NCBI RefSeq assembly: GCF_013185185.1
Contig: NZ_JAAZWE010000006.1
Span: 248,001 to 312,000, forward strand
Length of the DNA stretch: 64,000 nt
Direction of reading: 5' to 3'
Origin: Saccharibacillus endophyticus
Lineage (GTDB): Bacteria > Bacillota > Bacilli > Paenibacillales > Paenibacillaceae
A model generated the notes under the pieces. It was not told where the DNA came from. It saw only the letters and a list, made by a program, of their open reading frames with translations, and did no database searches. Shown here one piece after another: positions 52,848-60,421 of this stretch (position 1 is the stretch's first letter; every line of letters begins with the position of its first letter). The translations under genes were made by a program, and so were the position numbers.

Positions 52848-54416
52848 TTACTGTTGAGCTTCCATTTTTGCTTTGTACGCATCCAACTGCTTTTGCAATT
52901 CGGCTTTGACTTTGTCGTAGCCTGCCGTTTTCAGCTTGGCGCGGAATTCTTCGACCGCTTGCACCGGATCGCTGACTTTACCGAAATTGATTGCCGGACC
53001 CAATTCGCCCGCTACCTGCGAGATCGCGGTCAGCTCGCTTTCGACCGGTGTTTTGTCGAATACGAATTGGCCGTAAGGGTAAGGGATTTTGATCTTGTCG
53101 TATTCGGCATACACGTCGCCGATCTTGTCCCAAGTCGTGTCGCTCGGAATTTCGAATTTGTCGACGCGTCCGCCCCAGAAGTCGGAGTAGAATTGGTCGC
53201 GCGTTTGGTCATAGCCTTCAGGAAGCGTACGTTTTCCGTCTTTCAGTTCGTACTGCACGCCTTCCATGCCGTAGTTGATCAGGTGATAAATTTCTTCGTT
53301 GTTGCGGATCAGGTCGTACGCCATCAGCGCGCGCTCCGGATTTTTGCTGTGCGCGCCCAGCGACGTGCCGCCGTGCGTGATCGACAGTTCCGTCAGGTTT
53401 TTGCCGCCTGTCGTGTTGAAAGCGAACATTTGCAGTTCGGATCCCGGTTGGTCTCTGTCCATTTCCACTCTCAGTCCCGAGAAGGTTTGCGTATGGTGTT
53501 GGTCCATGCCGGACAAGCCGGCTTTCAAAGCAACTCGGTTATCGTTCTTGTTGTTCAGGGCATCTTCGCGCCAGAAGCCTTTATCCGCCCAACTCTTCAT
53601 CAATGTCGCGTAATCGACCATCGTATCGCTGAACACGGGCTCGGCTACCGTATATTTCTCGTCGTTCGATACGGCCGTGAAGACCGGCATATAGCCTGTC
53701 GAGATCGGCAGTTCCAGGTTATCCGTATACGATTGAACGTATCCGCCCCAAGTCTGCGCGCCGGAAGCCATGTCCCAAGGGATTACGTCAGGCTTGTTGT
53801 CTTTGATATATTGTAGGTAATCGCCGATTTGTTCCCAGTTTTTGATCGGTTCCGTGATGCCCGCTTCCTTGGCCCAATCGCCGCGATAGAAGAAACCGTG
53901 GTTGACCCATTGCGTGTAATCGTTTTCAGGAATCAGAACGATTTTGTCGTTGTATTTGCTTTCGTTCCAATCCTCTTCCGGAATGGACTTCCACGTTTCC
54001 GGCGCATACTTCGGCAGCAGCTCGTCAAGGTTCATGAAGGCTCCGCGCTGCGCGTTGGCCCATGTATCCAGCCAGTCGGTACCGATGGTGATCAAGTCGA
54101 CCGGTTCGCCGGAAGCAAGCAGCAGATTGTATTTCGTCTGCCAATCCGCCCATTCGACCCATTTCCATTCCAGCTCGGCATTGATTTTTTCCTTCATGAT
54201 CACGTTGACTTTGTCCATTACGGCTTCGAACTGTCCGTTCTGGGGCTTATCCCCGAGTACGACATAACTGATCTTGACGAACTTCGACGTATCCGCTCCG
54301 CCTTCGGATGTGGTTCCGCCGGTCGAAGCCGTAGAGCCCCCGCCTCCGCAAGCCGACAATACGACCAGCATCGTCGCCATCAGCAAAGCCATGCTTTTTT
54401 TCTTCCATCTGAACAT
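52848..54416 (-). CDS. Extracellular carbohydrate-binding lipoprotein of an ABC importer
   Basis: A 522-residue lipoprotein. The start ATG (54414-54416, MFRWKKKSMALLMATMLVVLSAC) follows AGAGGGGG; the longer frame upstream is untranslated leader. The lipobox LSAC places the lipidated Cys near residue 23, with a Gly/Ser/Thr linker after it. The mature protein resembles LplA/YtcQ-type binding proteins (about 500 residues; large segments WQTKYNLLLASGEPVDLI, KNPERALMAYDLIRNNEEIYHLINYGMEG). These bind oligosaccharides such as pectin or xylan fragments. Together with the two upstream permeases it makes a complete importer except for the ATPase, which is usually encoded elsewhere (MsmX-like). Confidence 0.9.
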   Translation of the reverse strand: MFRWKKKSMALLMATMLVVLSACGGGGSTASTGGTTSEGGADTSKFVKISYVVLGDKPQNGQFEAVMDKVNVIMKEKINAELEWKWVEWADWQTKYNLLLASGEPVDLITIGTDWLDTWANAQRGAFMNLDELLPKYAPETWKSIPEEDWNESKYNDKIVLIPENDYTQWVNHGFFYRGDWAKEAGITEPIKNWEQIGDYLQYIKDNKPDVIPWDMASGAQTWGGYVQSYTDNLELPISTGYMPVFTAVSNDEKYTVAEPVFSDTMVDYATLMKSWADKGFWREDALNNKNDNRVALKAGLSGMDQHHTQTFSGLRVEMDRDQPGSELQMFAFNTTGGKNLTELSITHGGTSLGAHSKNPERALMAYDLIRNNEEIYHLINYGMEGVQYELKDGKRTLPEGYDQTRDQFYSDFWGGRVDKFEIPSDTTWDKIGDVYAEYDKIKIPYPYGQFVFDKTPVESELTAISQVAGELGPAINFGKVSDPVQAVEEFRAKLKTAGYDKVKAELQKQLDAYKAKMEAQQ

Positions 54417-54537
54417 CTGTATACCCCCTCTGAACGATTTGGTGGATGCCAAAATCTTCAAACTGGCAGCTTGTCTGCTATGACCGTCAAACAAGCTGCT
54501 GGCTTACGGTGTAGAGATTGTATGGAACGGAGAGCAA

Positions 54538-55458
54538 TCAGCCTTTGACCGCGCCTACCGTAATGCCCTTGATGAAGTAACGCTGAACGAACGGGTAAAA
54601 CAGGATTACCGGACCGGTCGCGATGACGGCGATCGCCATCTTCATCGTTTCGATCGGCACGTCGCTGAGCGGCACGTTGGATGCGGCCGCGGAGTTTCGG
54701 ATCGCGTCCGCTTTGGTGACCACGTTGTACAGATACAGCTGAAGCGGCCTGAACTGCATATCCGAAGACAGGAACAGCATAGAGTTATACCATTCGTTCC
54801 AATAGCCCAGCGCGATGAACAATCCGATCGTCGCCAGCGCCGGCGTCGTCATCGGCAGAATGAGTTTGACGAAGATGGTAAAATCTCCGGCTCCGTCGAT
54901 CTTGGCCGATTCGGTGATCGCATGCGGGATGGAGCGAACGAAGCTTTTCATCATGATGATCAGGAACGGACTGAGCAGACCCGGCAGCAGGATCGCCAGA
55001 TAGTTATCCTTCAGATGCAGGTACTGGGTCATCAGCAGGTAGAACGGCACCAATCCCCCGGAGAACAACGTCGTGAAGTAAATGAAGAACGAGATCTTGT
55101 TGCGGAACAGGAAGTCGGGACGCTGCAGCGCGTAACCCGTCATGGCGACGATCAACAAACCGATCGCCGTGCCCACCACCGTGATTCCGATCGTGACGGC
55201 GTAAGAACCGAGGATCTGCGTCGGATTTTCAAGCACGATGCGGTATGCGAACGTGCTGAACTCTTTCGGCCAGAAGTTGAATCCGCTTTGCTTGACGGAT
55301 GCTTCCGACGTGAAGGAGGTGCCCAGCACGAGCAGGAACGGCAGTAAGCAGCACAGCGCGAACGCGCCGATGAACACGTAACTGAATCCTCGAATGAACA
55401 ACCCGCTTCGGTCCGTCGTTCGACGGGTGCTTTCCATTTTTTCGTCCATAACGCCCAT
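54538..55458 (-). CDS. Carbohydrate ABC transporter permease (LplC-like)
   Basis: A 306-residue six-helix permease. The EAA motif for ATPase docking is ITESAKIDGAGDFTIFVKLILP (about residues 189-211). The C-terminus ends FVQRYFIKGITVGAVKG, typical of the LplC/YtcP permeases. The start follows AAGGAGGG. Second permease of the importer, 18 nt downstream of the first. Confidence 0.93.
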   Translation of the reverse strand: MGVMDEKMESTRRTTDRSGLFIRGFSYVFIGAFALCCLLPFLLVLGTSFTSEASVKQSGFNFWPKEFSTFAYRIVLENPTQILGSYAVTIGITVVGTAIGLLIVAMTGYALQRPDFLFRNKISFFIYFTTLFSGGLVPFYLLMTQYLHLKDNYLAILLPGLLSPFLIIMMKSFVRSIPHAITESAKIDGAGDFTIFVKLILPMTTPALATIGLFIALGYWNEWYNSMLFLSSDMQFRPLQLYLYNVVTKADAIRNSAAASNVPLSDVPIETMKMAIAVIATGPVILFYPFVQRYFIKGITVGAVKG

Positions 55459-55476
55459 TGATTAGCCCTCCTTCTT

Positions 55477-56445
55477 TTAAAAGAGTGAATTTTCCGGCGA
55501 CAGCTTGCGTACCAACCAGTTGGCGGTCAAGACGATCGCGAAGCCGAACAACGACTGGTACAGGCTGACCGCGCTGCCCAGCGAGAAGTTGAAGTTGGTC
55601 ATCAGCGAGCGGAATACGTAAGTTTCGATGATATCGGTCGTGGCGTACAAAGCGGTATTGTTCGCGCCGACCAAGTTGTAGATCAGGCCGAAGTTGCCTT
55701 TGAGCACGCCGCCGAGCGAGAACAGCAGGAGGATGATGAAGGTCGGTTTCAACCAAGGAAGCACGATGTAGCGGATACGCTGGAACGCGTTCGCTCCGTC
55801 GATCTCGGAAGCTTCCACCACTTCGTTATCCAAGCCCATGATCGCCGCGAAGTAGATGATCGAACCGTAACCGGTCGCTTGCCACAGATACGTGAGTACG
55901 ATGATGAACGGCCAGGCGTTCGGCGTCGAGTAGACTTTGACCGGCTCCATGCCCAGCGATTGCAGAATGCCGTTCAGCAGACCGTAATCGTAGCTCAGGA
56001 TGTTGTAAGCGATCAGGCCGATCAGAACGGCGGAGATAAAGTGGGGCAGGAACATCAGCGTTTGGGAGACTTTTTTGAACCACTTTCCCCTCAGCTCGTT
56101 GAGCAGCACCGCCACGAAGATTTGCAGCATGTTCCCCAGCAGGATAAAGGCCAGGTTATACGCGACGGTGTTGAAGGTGAGCTTCCACAAATCCCCGGTA
56201 ATGACGAGGAATCGGAAGTTCTCGAACCCGACGAACGGGCTGTTGAAGATGCCGTCGGAGTAGTTGTACTTGATAAAAGCCAGATACAAGCCCGGCATCG
56301 GCAAGTACGCGAATACGACGAAAAACACGATTGCGGGCAAACACATGATCAGCAGCGTACGATTGTTTTTGAACTTTTTCCACCACGAGCCCGTCCGTTT
56401 ATCGGCAAGTTCCATGCTCGATTCTTTCTCGGTCAGTACGGACAA
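55477..56445 (-). CDS. Carbohydrate ABC transporter permease (LplB-like)
   Basis: A 322-residue permease starting at TTG (56443-56445) behind a strong GGAGGGG. It has about six helices; the EAA motif is VVEASEIDGANAFQRIRYIVLPWL (about residues 215-238), followed by GLIYNLVGANNTALYATTDIIETYVFR, a hallmark of the LplB group. It is the first gene of the sugar ABC operon. Two LacI-type operators lie upstream (56487-56500 and 56616-56629). Confidence 0.92.
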   Translation of the reverse strand: MSVLTEKESSMELADKRTGSWWKKFKNNRTLLIMCLPAIVFFVVFAYLPMPGLYLAFIKYNYSDGIFNSPFVGFENFRFLVITGDLWKLTFNTVAYNLAFILLGNMLQIFVAVLLNELRGKWFKKVSQTLMFLPHFISAVLIGLIAYNILSYDYGLLNGILQSLGMEPVKVYSTPNAWPFIIVLTYLWQATGYGSIIYFAAIMGLDNEVVEASEIDGANAFQRIRYIVLPWLKPTFIILLLFSLGGVLKGNFGLIYNLVGANNTALYATTDIIETYVFRSLMTNFNFSLGSAVSLYQSLFGFAIVLTANWLVRKLSPENSLF

Positions 56446-56486
56446 TACAATCCCCTCCTTCTCTAGTCAACGGAACTGATTCCAAA

Positions 56487-56500
56487 TGAAACCGATTACA
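56487..56500. promoter_or_regulatory. Degenerate LacI-type operator before the ABC operon
   Basis: TGAAACCGATTACA, matching 11 of 14 positions of TGAAAC-CG-GTTTCA. It lies 42 nt upstream of the permease start. Confidence 0.45.
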
Positions 56501-56615
56501 TTTTTGCAACTATAAAAAGGGACCTATCTTGTCAGGTTTATGCGTTATTCTCATACATAATAATACGAGTTAAGCGATATTCCCGGATAGCTCCCTGGCA
56601 TGCTGCAAATTTTAG

Positions 56616-56629
56616 TGAAACCCGTTTCA
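56616..56629. promoter_or_regulatory. LacI-type operator upstream of the sugar ABC operon
   Basis: TGAAACCCGTTTCA, a near-perfect palindrome, the same box as that in front of the lacI gene. It is about 170 nt upstream of the permease start, in the 267-nt gap that also holds a possible CTGACA / TATAGT promoter (about 56506-56535). Confidence 0.75.
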
Positions 56630-56712
56630 TTCAGAATCAAAATGTAAGGGCTTTCTTTTGAGATCAGAATAATACCAGTTTCAGCGATTGTCAATCTTTT
56701 TCGATAAAAAAT

Positions 56713-57786
56713 TCACTGGAAATTCGTTCCACTCAGCGGTGCCGTCGTTTCGCGCACGACCAGTTCCGGCATGATGGATTGGAACAACGGTACTTTTTTT
56801 CCGGCGATCATTTTGTCCAGCGTTCTGGCCGCCTGGCGCCCGATTTCCTGCGACATGAGCGACACGGTAGTGAGCTCGGGAATGCTGTAAGTCGCCTGCG
56901 GAATATCGTCATAGCCCACGATCGACAATTCTTCCGGAACCCGGATTCCCGCCCGGTGAGCAGCCTTCAACGCGCCGATCGCCAGCAGGTCGTTCATGCA
57001 AAAAATAGCCGTCGGGCGACGCTTCGCGCTCAGCAGTTTAGCGGCAAATTCCTGTCCTTTCGGCACGGAAAAGCCTTCGGTCAGTATCCATTCTTTGCGC
57101 ACGGCAAGCCCTGCGTCCTTCATCGCGCTGCGGAATCCGGACAGCCGCTGCTGCGTATTCGTCATTTTGGAGTATCCGCCGATAACCGCGATATCCCGGT
57201 GCCCGAGGTCGATCAGATGCTGCACCGCAAGCTCCGCGCCGAACTTTTGATCCGCGGAAACCCGATTCAGCTTGGTTTTGGGCAGGCTTCCGTTAAGCAG
57301 CAGCACAGGCACGCGCTTCGCCACTTCCTCCAACTCCCGGGTAAGCTCGGGATCGGGCTTCGCCAAATCCACCCGTCCGCCGATCATGACGATGCCGTCC
57401 ACCTGCTTCTCCATCAGAAGGCTCAGATACTGCGACTCCCGCTCGTACTGCCGATCATACAGACGCTCGTTTTCCTCGTTCGTCGAAATCGTATCGCAGA
57501 GGAAATACGTGTAGCCCAGCTTGCGCGCTTCATAATCGAATCCGGACAGGACCTCGGGGAAAAAAGGATTGGTGATGTCCGGCAAAATGAATCCGATCAT
57601 GCCCGTCTCCTTGCGCGTCAGGCTTCTGGCCAGCGCGTTCGGTTGAAACTGGTACTTGTGCATCAGCGCGACGATCCGTTCCCTTGTTTCTTTTTTGACG
57701 GGCGCCGTATTATTGAGCACCCGCGATACCGTAGCTACCGACACATTGGCTTCTCTTGCGATATCGTATACGGTTACCGGTCGCAT
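56713..57786 (-). CDS. LacI-family transcriptional regulator
   Basis: A 357-residue repressor. The start ATG (57784-57786, MRPVTVYDIAREANVSVATVSRVLNNTAPVKKETRERI) is 7 nt after AGAGG; an ATG two codons upstream is too close to the site. The helix-turn-helix and hinge (residues 1-60: ALARSLTRK) are standard. The ligand-binding periplasmic-binding-like domain has IGFILPDITNPFFPE, VDGIVMIGG and CMNDLLAIGALKAA. It probably controls the adjacent importer in response to a sugar. Its promoter region holds the same operator (57822-57835), so it is self-regulated. Confidence 0.93.
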   Translation of the reverse strand: MRPVTVYDIAREANVSVATVSRVLNNTAPVKKETRERIVALMHKYQFQPNALARSLTRKETGMIGFILPDITNPFFPEVLSGFDYEARKLGYTYFLCDTISTNEENERLYDRQYERESQYLSLLMEKQVDGIVMIGGRVDLAKPDPELTRELEEVAKRVPVLLLNGSLPKTKLNRVSADQKFGAELAVQHLIDLGHRDIAVIGGYSKMTNTQQRLSGFRSAMKDAGLAVRKEWILTEGFSVPKGQEFAAKLLSAKRRPTAIFCMNDLLAIGALKAAHRAGIRVPEELSIVGYDDIPQATYSIPELTTVSLMSQEIGRQAARTLDKMIAGKKVPLFQSIMPELVVRETTAPLSGTNFQ

Positions 57787-57821
57787 CTGCATTCCTCTTT
57801 CCCCGTGGATTTGTCTATATG

Positions 57822-57835
57822 TGAAACGGGTTTCA
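57822..57835. promoter_or_regulatory. LacI-type operator before the lacI gene
   Basis: TGAAACGGGTTTCA, the same palindrome as at 56616-56629. It sits 36 nt upstream of the LacI start. Confidence 0.72.
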
Positions 57836-57894
57836 TTATGGCTCCGATTATACCCGCGGAACTTGCCGGAAGCAATTGAAATTGTTTAGGTTTT

Positions 57895-58677
57895 CTAAGG
57901 AGTACCTTTTCGGTAGGCGCTAGGCGTTACGCTGGTCGTCTGTTTGAATTGCCGCATAAAATGAGTCTCGTTCTCGTATCCGCACAACCTGCCGATCTCT
58001 CCGACCGACAACCGGGTGCTGCCGAGCAAGTATTTGGCGTATTCCACGCGCCCCCGAATCATGTCCGTCACGACGGAACATCCGAATAGTTCTTTATACA
58101 AATGTTGAAAATAAGATTTGCTTAAACTCAGGCGTTCGGCCAAATCGTCGACCGAAACTCGTGCGTCCGGCGAGCCGTATAGTTCGTTTCGAAGCCGGGA
58201 CAACGGTTCCGCGTACCGGCTCGTTCTGGACGGGGCCGCCTCGCGCACTAGACCGTTAGCCAGCTTGATAAAAAGGCCGCGCAGCTCCAGATCAACGATT
58301 TCATCGCGGTAAGGCCCCTTTTCCCGCTCGGCATGCTGCAATTCAAGCACGCATCGGGGCACGAGAACGGGATCGACCGCAGTCATTAACCGATCTACCG
58401 GAAACCTCAACCGCTCCAGCCATTCCTTCAACCCCTGTTCCTCGCAATGTATCCAATCGTTGACGAACGGCTTTTCCAGGTCGCGATACGCGTGCGCGGC
58501 ATTCGGCGAGAACAGGATATACGAGTTGGCTTCCGCCTTTTGCGCGCGCCCGTTCACTTTGATCTCCGCACGCGAACGAAAAAATACGAAAGCGTAATTC
58601 CCTGCTCCCTGAGGGCGTTCGATATGAATTCCCTCTTTGTGCGTAAAGCGGCTTCCGCAGCTTACAAGCTTCATCAT
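57895..58677 (-). CDS. AraC-family transcriptional regulator
   Basis: A 260-residue regulator. The N-terminal 100 residues look like a cupin-type arabinose-binding-like domain (HIERPQGAGNYAFVFFRSRAEIKVNG, then SYILFSPNAAHAYRDLEKPFVNDWIH). The C-terminal two-helix-turn-helix domain is VDDLAERLSLSKSYFQHLYKELFGCSVVTDMI and LSVGEIGRLCGYENETHFMRQFKQTTSVTPSAYR. It is divergent from the GH43 gene, with face-to-face promoters, so it probably controls that enzyme. It starts with two ATG codons after GGGAAG. Confidence 0.9.
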   Translation of the reverse strand: MMKLVSCGSRFTHKEGIHIERPQGAGNYAFVFFRSRAEIKVNGRAQKAEANSYILFSPNAAHAYRDLEKPFVNDWIHCEEQGLKEWLERLRFPVDRLMTAVDPVLVPRCVLELQHAEREKGPYRDEIVDLELRGLFIKLANGLVREAAPSRTSRYAEPLSRLRNELYGSPDARVSVDDLAERLSLSKSYFQHLYKELFGCSVVTDMIRGRVEYAKYLLGSTRLSVGEIGRLCGYENETHFMRQFKQTTSVTPSAYRKGTP

Positions 58678-58725
58678 TATGCTTCCCTACTTTCCTGATC
58701 GAGCACGATTCGTCAGTTTTTAGCC

Positions 58726-58766
58726 AGTATAATTCATTGTTTGGCTTTCCGGCAAACCGCTATACT
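58726..58766. promoter_or_regulatory. Divergent promoters of araC-like and GH43 genes
   Basis: Plus: TTGTTT (58737-58742), 18 bp, TATACT (58761-58766). Minus: TTGCCG (58750-58755), 18 bp, TATACT (58726-58731). The two overlap, so they would compete for polymerase. Confidence 0.6.
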
Positions 58767-58800
58767 GGAAAGGATATCCGATAAAGGAGCTGAATTTGCA

Positions 58801-59754
58801 GTGGACGCTTATCTTTTCGTGCATTTTAAAGAAAAACCGACCCCTGACGGCGAGCAGGTGTATTTCGCGCTCAGCCGTGACGGGTTCAACTGGGAGTCCG
58901 TAAACGGCGGACATTACGTATTGGAAAGCACGCTCGGGGAAAAAGGGGTTCGCGATCATACGATCATTCGCACGGACGAAGGAAAGTTTGTCATTCTCGC
59001 CACCGACCTCAGTTTAGCCAATTCTTTTCACGGCAAATATAAAGGAGATTGGGCCAATATCGGAACGGGCGGCAGCAAATCTTTATCGCTGTGGGAGTCC
59101 GACGATCTGGTGAATTGGTCGGAGCAGCGCTTGGTGGAACTCGGAGACGAGAATTTCGGCTGCTTGTGGGCGCCCGATATCGTTCGCGATCCGACTCAAG
59201 GCGATTACGTCGTTCATTGGTCTTCCTCGCACAAAAGCAACGGCTACGGGGAAAAAGGCATCTACTACTCGCGTACGCGGGACTTCAAGCAATTTTCCGC
59301 GCCGCAATTGTTGGTCCAGAAAGCGGATAGCGGCATTATCGATTCGGCAATCTACGAGGAAGACGGATTCTTTTACCGGTTCCTGAAGAGCGAAGCCAAT
59401 CCCGAGACGCTGATCTTGGAAAAAGGCAGCTCCGTCGCAGGCGATGATTATGTGCGAATTGACGCGTTTGACGAGGAAATGGCGAAGCTGGAGCAAGGAC
59501 TGTACGAAGCGCCGACCGCTTTCAAGCTGCCGAACGGCAAATGGTGCCTGATGATCGACTATTACGGCGTGCCGGGCGAAGGTCAGGGATACGTGCCGTT
59601 TATTGCGGATAGTCTAGCGGACGGTCGCTTCGTGCGTTCGGACGAGAGCTTTAGTTTTCCGTACGGTTTTAAGCACGGCACGGTTCTTTCGATCACTTCC
59701 GAGGAATATGAGCGGGTGAAAAGGCATTACTCGCCTGAGGTCGCGAGTTCGTAG
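58801..59754 (+). CDS. Glycoside hydrolase family 43-like protein
   Basis: A 317-residue protein. The start is GTG at 58801 (VDAYLFVHFKEKPTPDGEQVYFALSRDGFNWE) with AAGGAG upstream; a longer frame lacks a site. The fold reads as a GH43/62-like five-bladed propeller: GVRDHTIIRTDEGKFVILATDLS, SLWESDDLVNWSEQRLV, GCLWAPDIVRDPTQGDYVVHWSS and DSAIYEEDGFFYRF, with Asp and Glu residues in the expected places. Family members attack arabinan, xylan or related side chains. No signal peptide is present, so it would act on imported oligosaccharides, in line with the nearby ABC importer. Exact specificity is unknown. Confidence 0.85.
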   Translation: MDAYLFVHFKEKPTPDGEQVYFALSRDGFNWESVNGGHYVLESTLGEKGVRDHTIIRTDEGKFVILATDLSLANSFHGKYKGDWANIGTGGSKSLSLWESDDLVNWSEQRLVELGDENFGCLWAPDIVRDPTQGDYVVHWSSSHKSNGYGEKGIYYSRTRDFKQFSAPQLLVQKADSGIIDSAIYEEDGFFYRFLKSEANPETLILEKGSSVAGDDYVRIDAFDEEMAKLEQGLYEAPTAFKLPNGKWCLMIDYYGVPGEGQGYVPFIADSLADGRFVRSDESFSFPYGFKHGTVLSITSEEYERVKRHYSPEVASS

Positions 59755-59780
59755 ATCCTATTTGGGTAAGAAGCTGGTGC

Positions 59781-59935
59781 GCTACGGGGGAAATTCGCTC
59801 AAGATGCTTTCTCACCCGGAAAGTTGAATTGGATTTAAATAAAGGAGCTTTCCGAGTTCAAAGGCCAACATCTTCGTCCATGTTACCGCAGGTCTTCTTT
59901 GAAGACCTGTATTTTCACTGATTTCCCCCTCCGCT
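59781..59935 (-). repeat. Dispersed intergenic palindrome, copy E
   Basis: Outer GGGGGAAAT (59786-59794) with ATTTCCCCC (59921-59929). Inner CGGAAAG (59817-59823) with CTTTCCG (59848-59854). It also holds a perfect 9-bp hairpin CAGGTCTTC-TTT-GAAGACCTG (59889-59909) followed by TATTTTC, which may terminate the GH43 gene. Read on the minus strand it shares GCCTTTGAA, CTTTCC-GTGAGA-AGC and GAATTTC shoulders with copy A. Confidence 0.7.
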
Positions 59936-60054
59936 TGGGCTTCGTGCAGAATAAGATCTTTGAAGGTGCGGGCGGCGAGTTATGCCTCTGGTGGGGGAAG
60001 AAAAAAGAGAAGGAAAAGAGAAAAAATTAAGGACAGAGACTTTTCAAAAAGTGC

Positions 60055-60083
60055 TTGACGTCTAGCTTTTCGGAGCGTATAAT
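60055..60083 (+). promoter_or_regulatory. Promoter of tRNA-Pro
   Basis: TTGACG (60055-60060), 17 bp, perfect TATAAT (60078-60083). Confidence 0.85.
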
Positions 60084-60108
60084 CTAATTTTGTAAGAAAT
60101 ACTTCTTA

Positions 60109-60182
60109 CGGGATGTAGCTCAGCTTGGTAGAGCACCTGGTTTGGGACCAGGGGGTCGCATGTTCAAATCGTGTCATCCCGA
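60109..60182 (+). tRNA. tRNA-Pro (anticodon TGG)
   Basis: A 74-nt cloverleaf with acceptor stem CGGGATG/CATCCCG, T8-A9, D-arm GCTC...GAGC, anticodon stem CCTGG/CCAGG around TTTGGGA (TGG, proline) and T-loop TTCAAAT. The discriminator is A and CCA is not encoded. The T-stem has two wobble pairs (GCATG with CGTGT). It stands alone with its own promoter and terminator. Confidence 0.95.
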
Positions 60183-60196
60183 TCAATGAGTCAAAG

Positions 60197-60232
60197 AAAA
60201 AGCCGCGATCCTTCGGGATCGCGGCTTTTTTT
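60197..60232. terminator. Terminator of tRNA-Pro
   Basis: AAAAAGCCGCGATCC, TTCG tetraloop, GGATCGCGGCTTTTTTT: a 15-bp stem, active in both directions. Confidence 0.92.
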
Positions 60233-60275
60233 GTTTGCTTTACGAATGTATCAACCAACTCTAACGTAACTGGAA

Positions 60276-60412
60276 GCGAGAAGGCGGAGAGAGAAATTCA
60301 GTGAAGGAGCGATAGCGTTCGCCTTTGAAATCGGGAAAATTCAACTTAAATTCAATCCTTTTTCCCGATTTCAACACGCGACCGGAACGAATTTCTCTCG
60401 GAGCCTTCTCGC
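60276..60412 (+). repeat. Dispersed intergenic palindrome, copy F (best preserved)
   Basis: GCGAGAAGGC and GAGAGAAATTC (60276-60299) pair with GAATTTCTCTC and GCCTTCTCGC (60389-60412). Inner perfect 13-bp stem GAAATCGGGAAAA (60327-60339) with its complement (60360-60372). Shoulders GCCTTTGAA and ACACGCGACCGGAACGAA. It ends 10 nt before the stop codon of the DUF5107 gene. Confidence 0.8.
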
Positions 60413-60421
60413 TTTCCCCAC

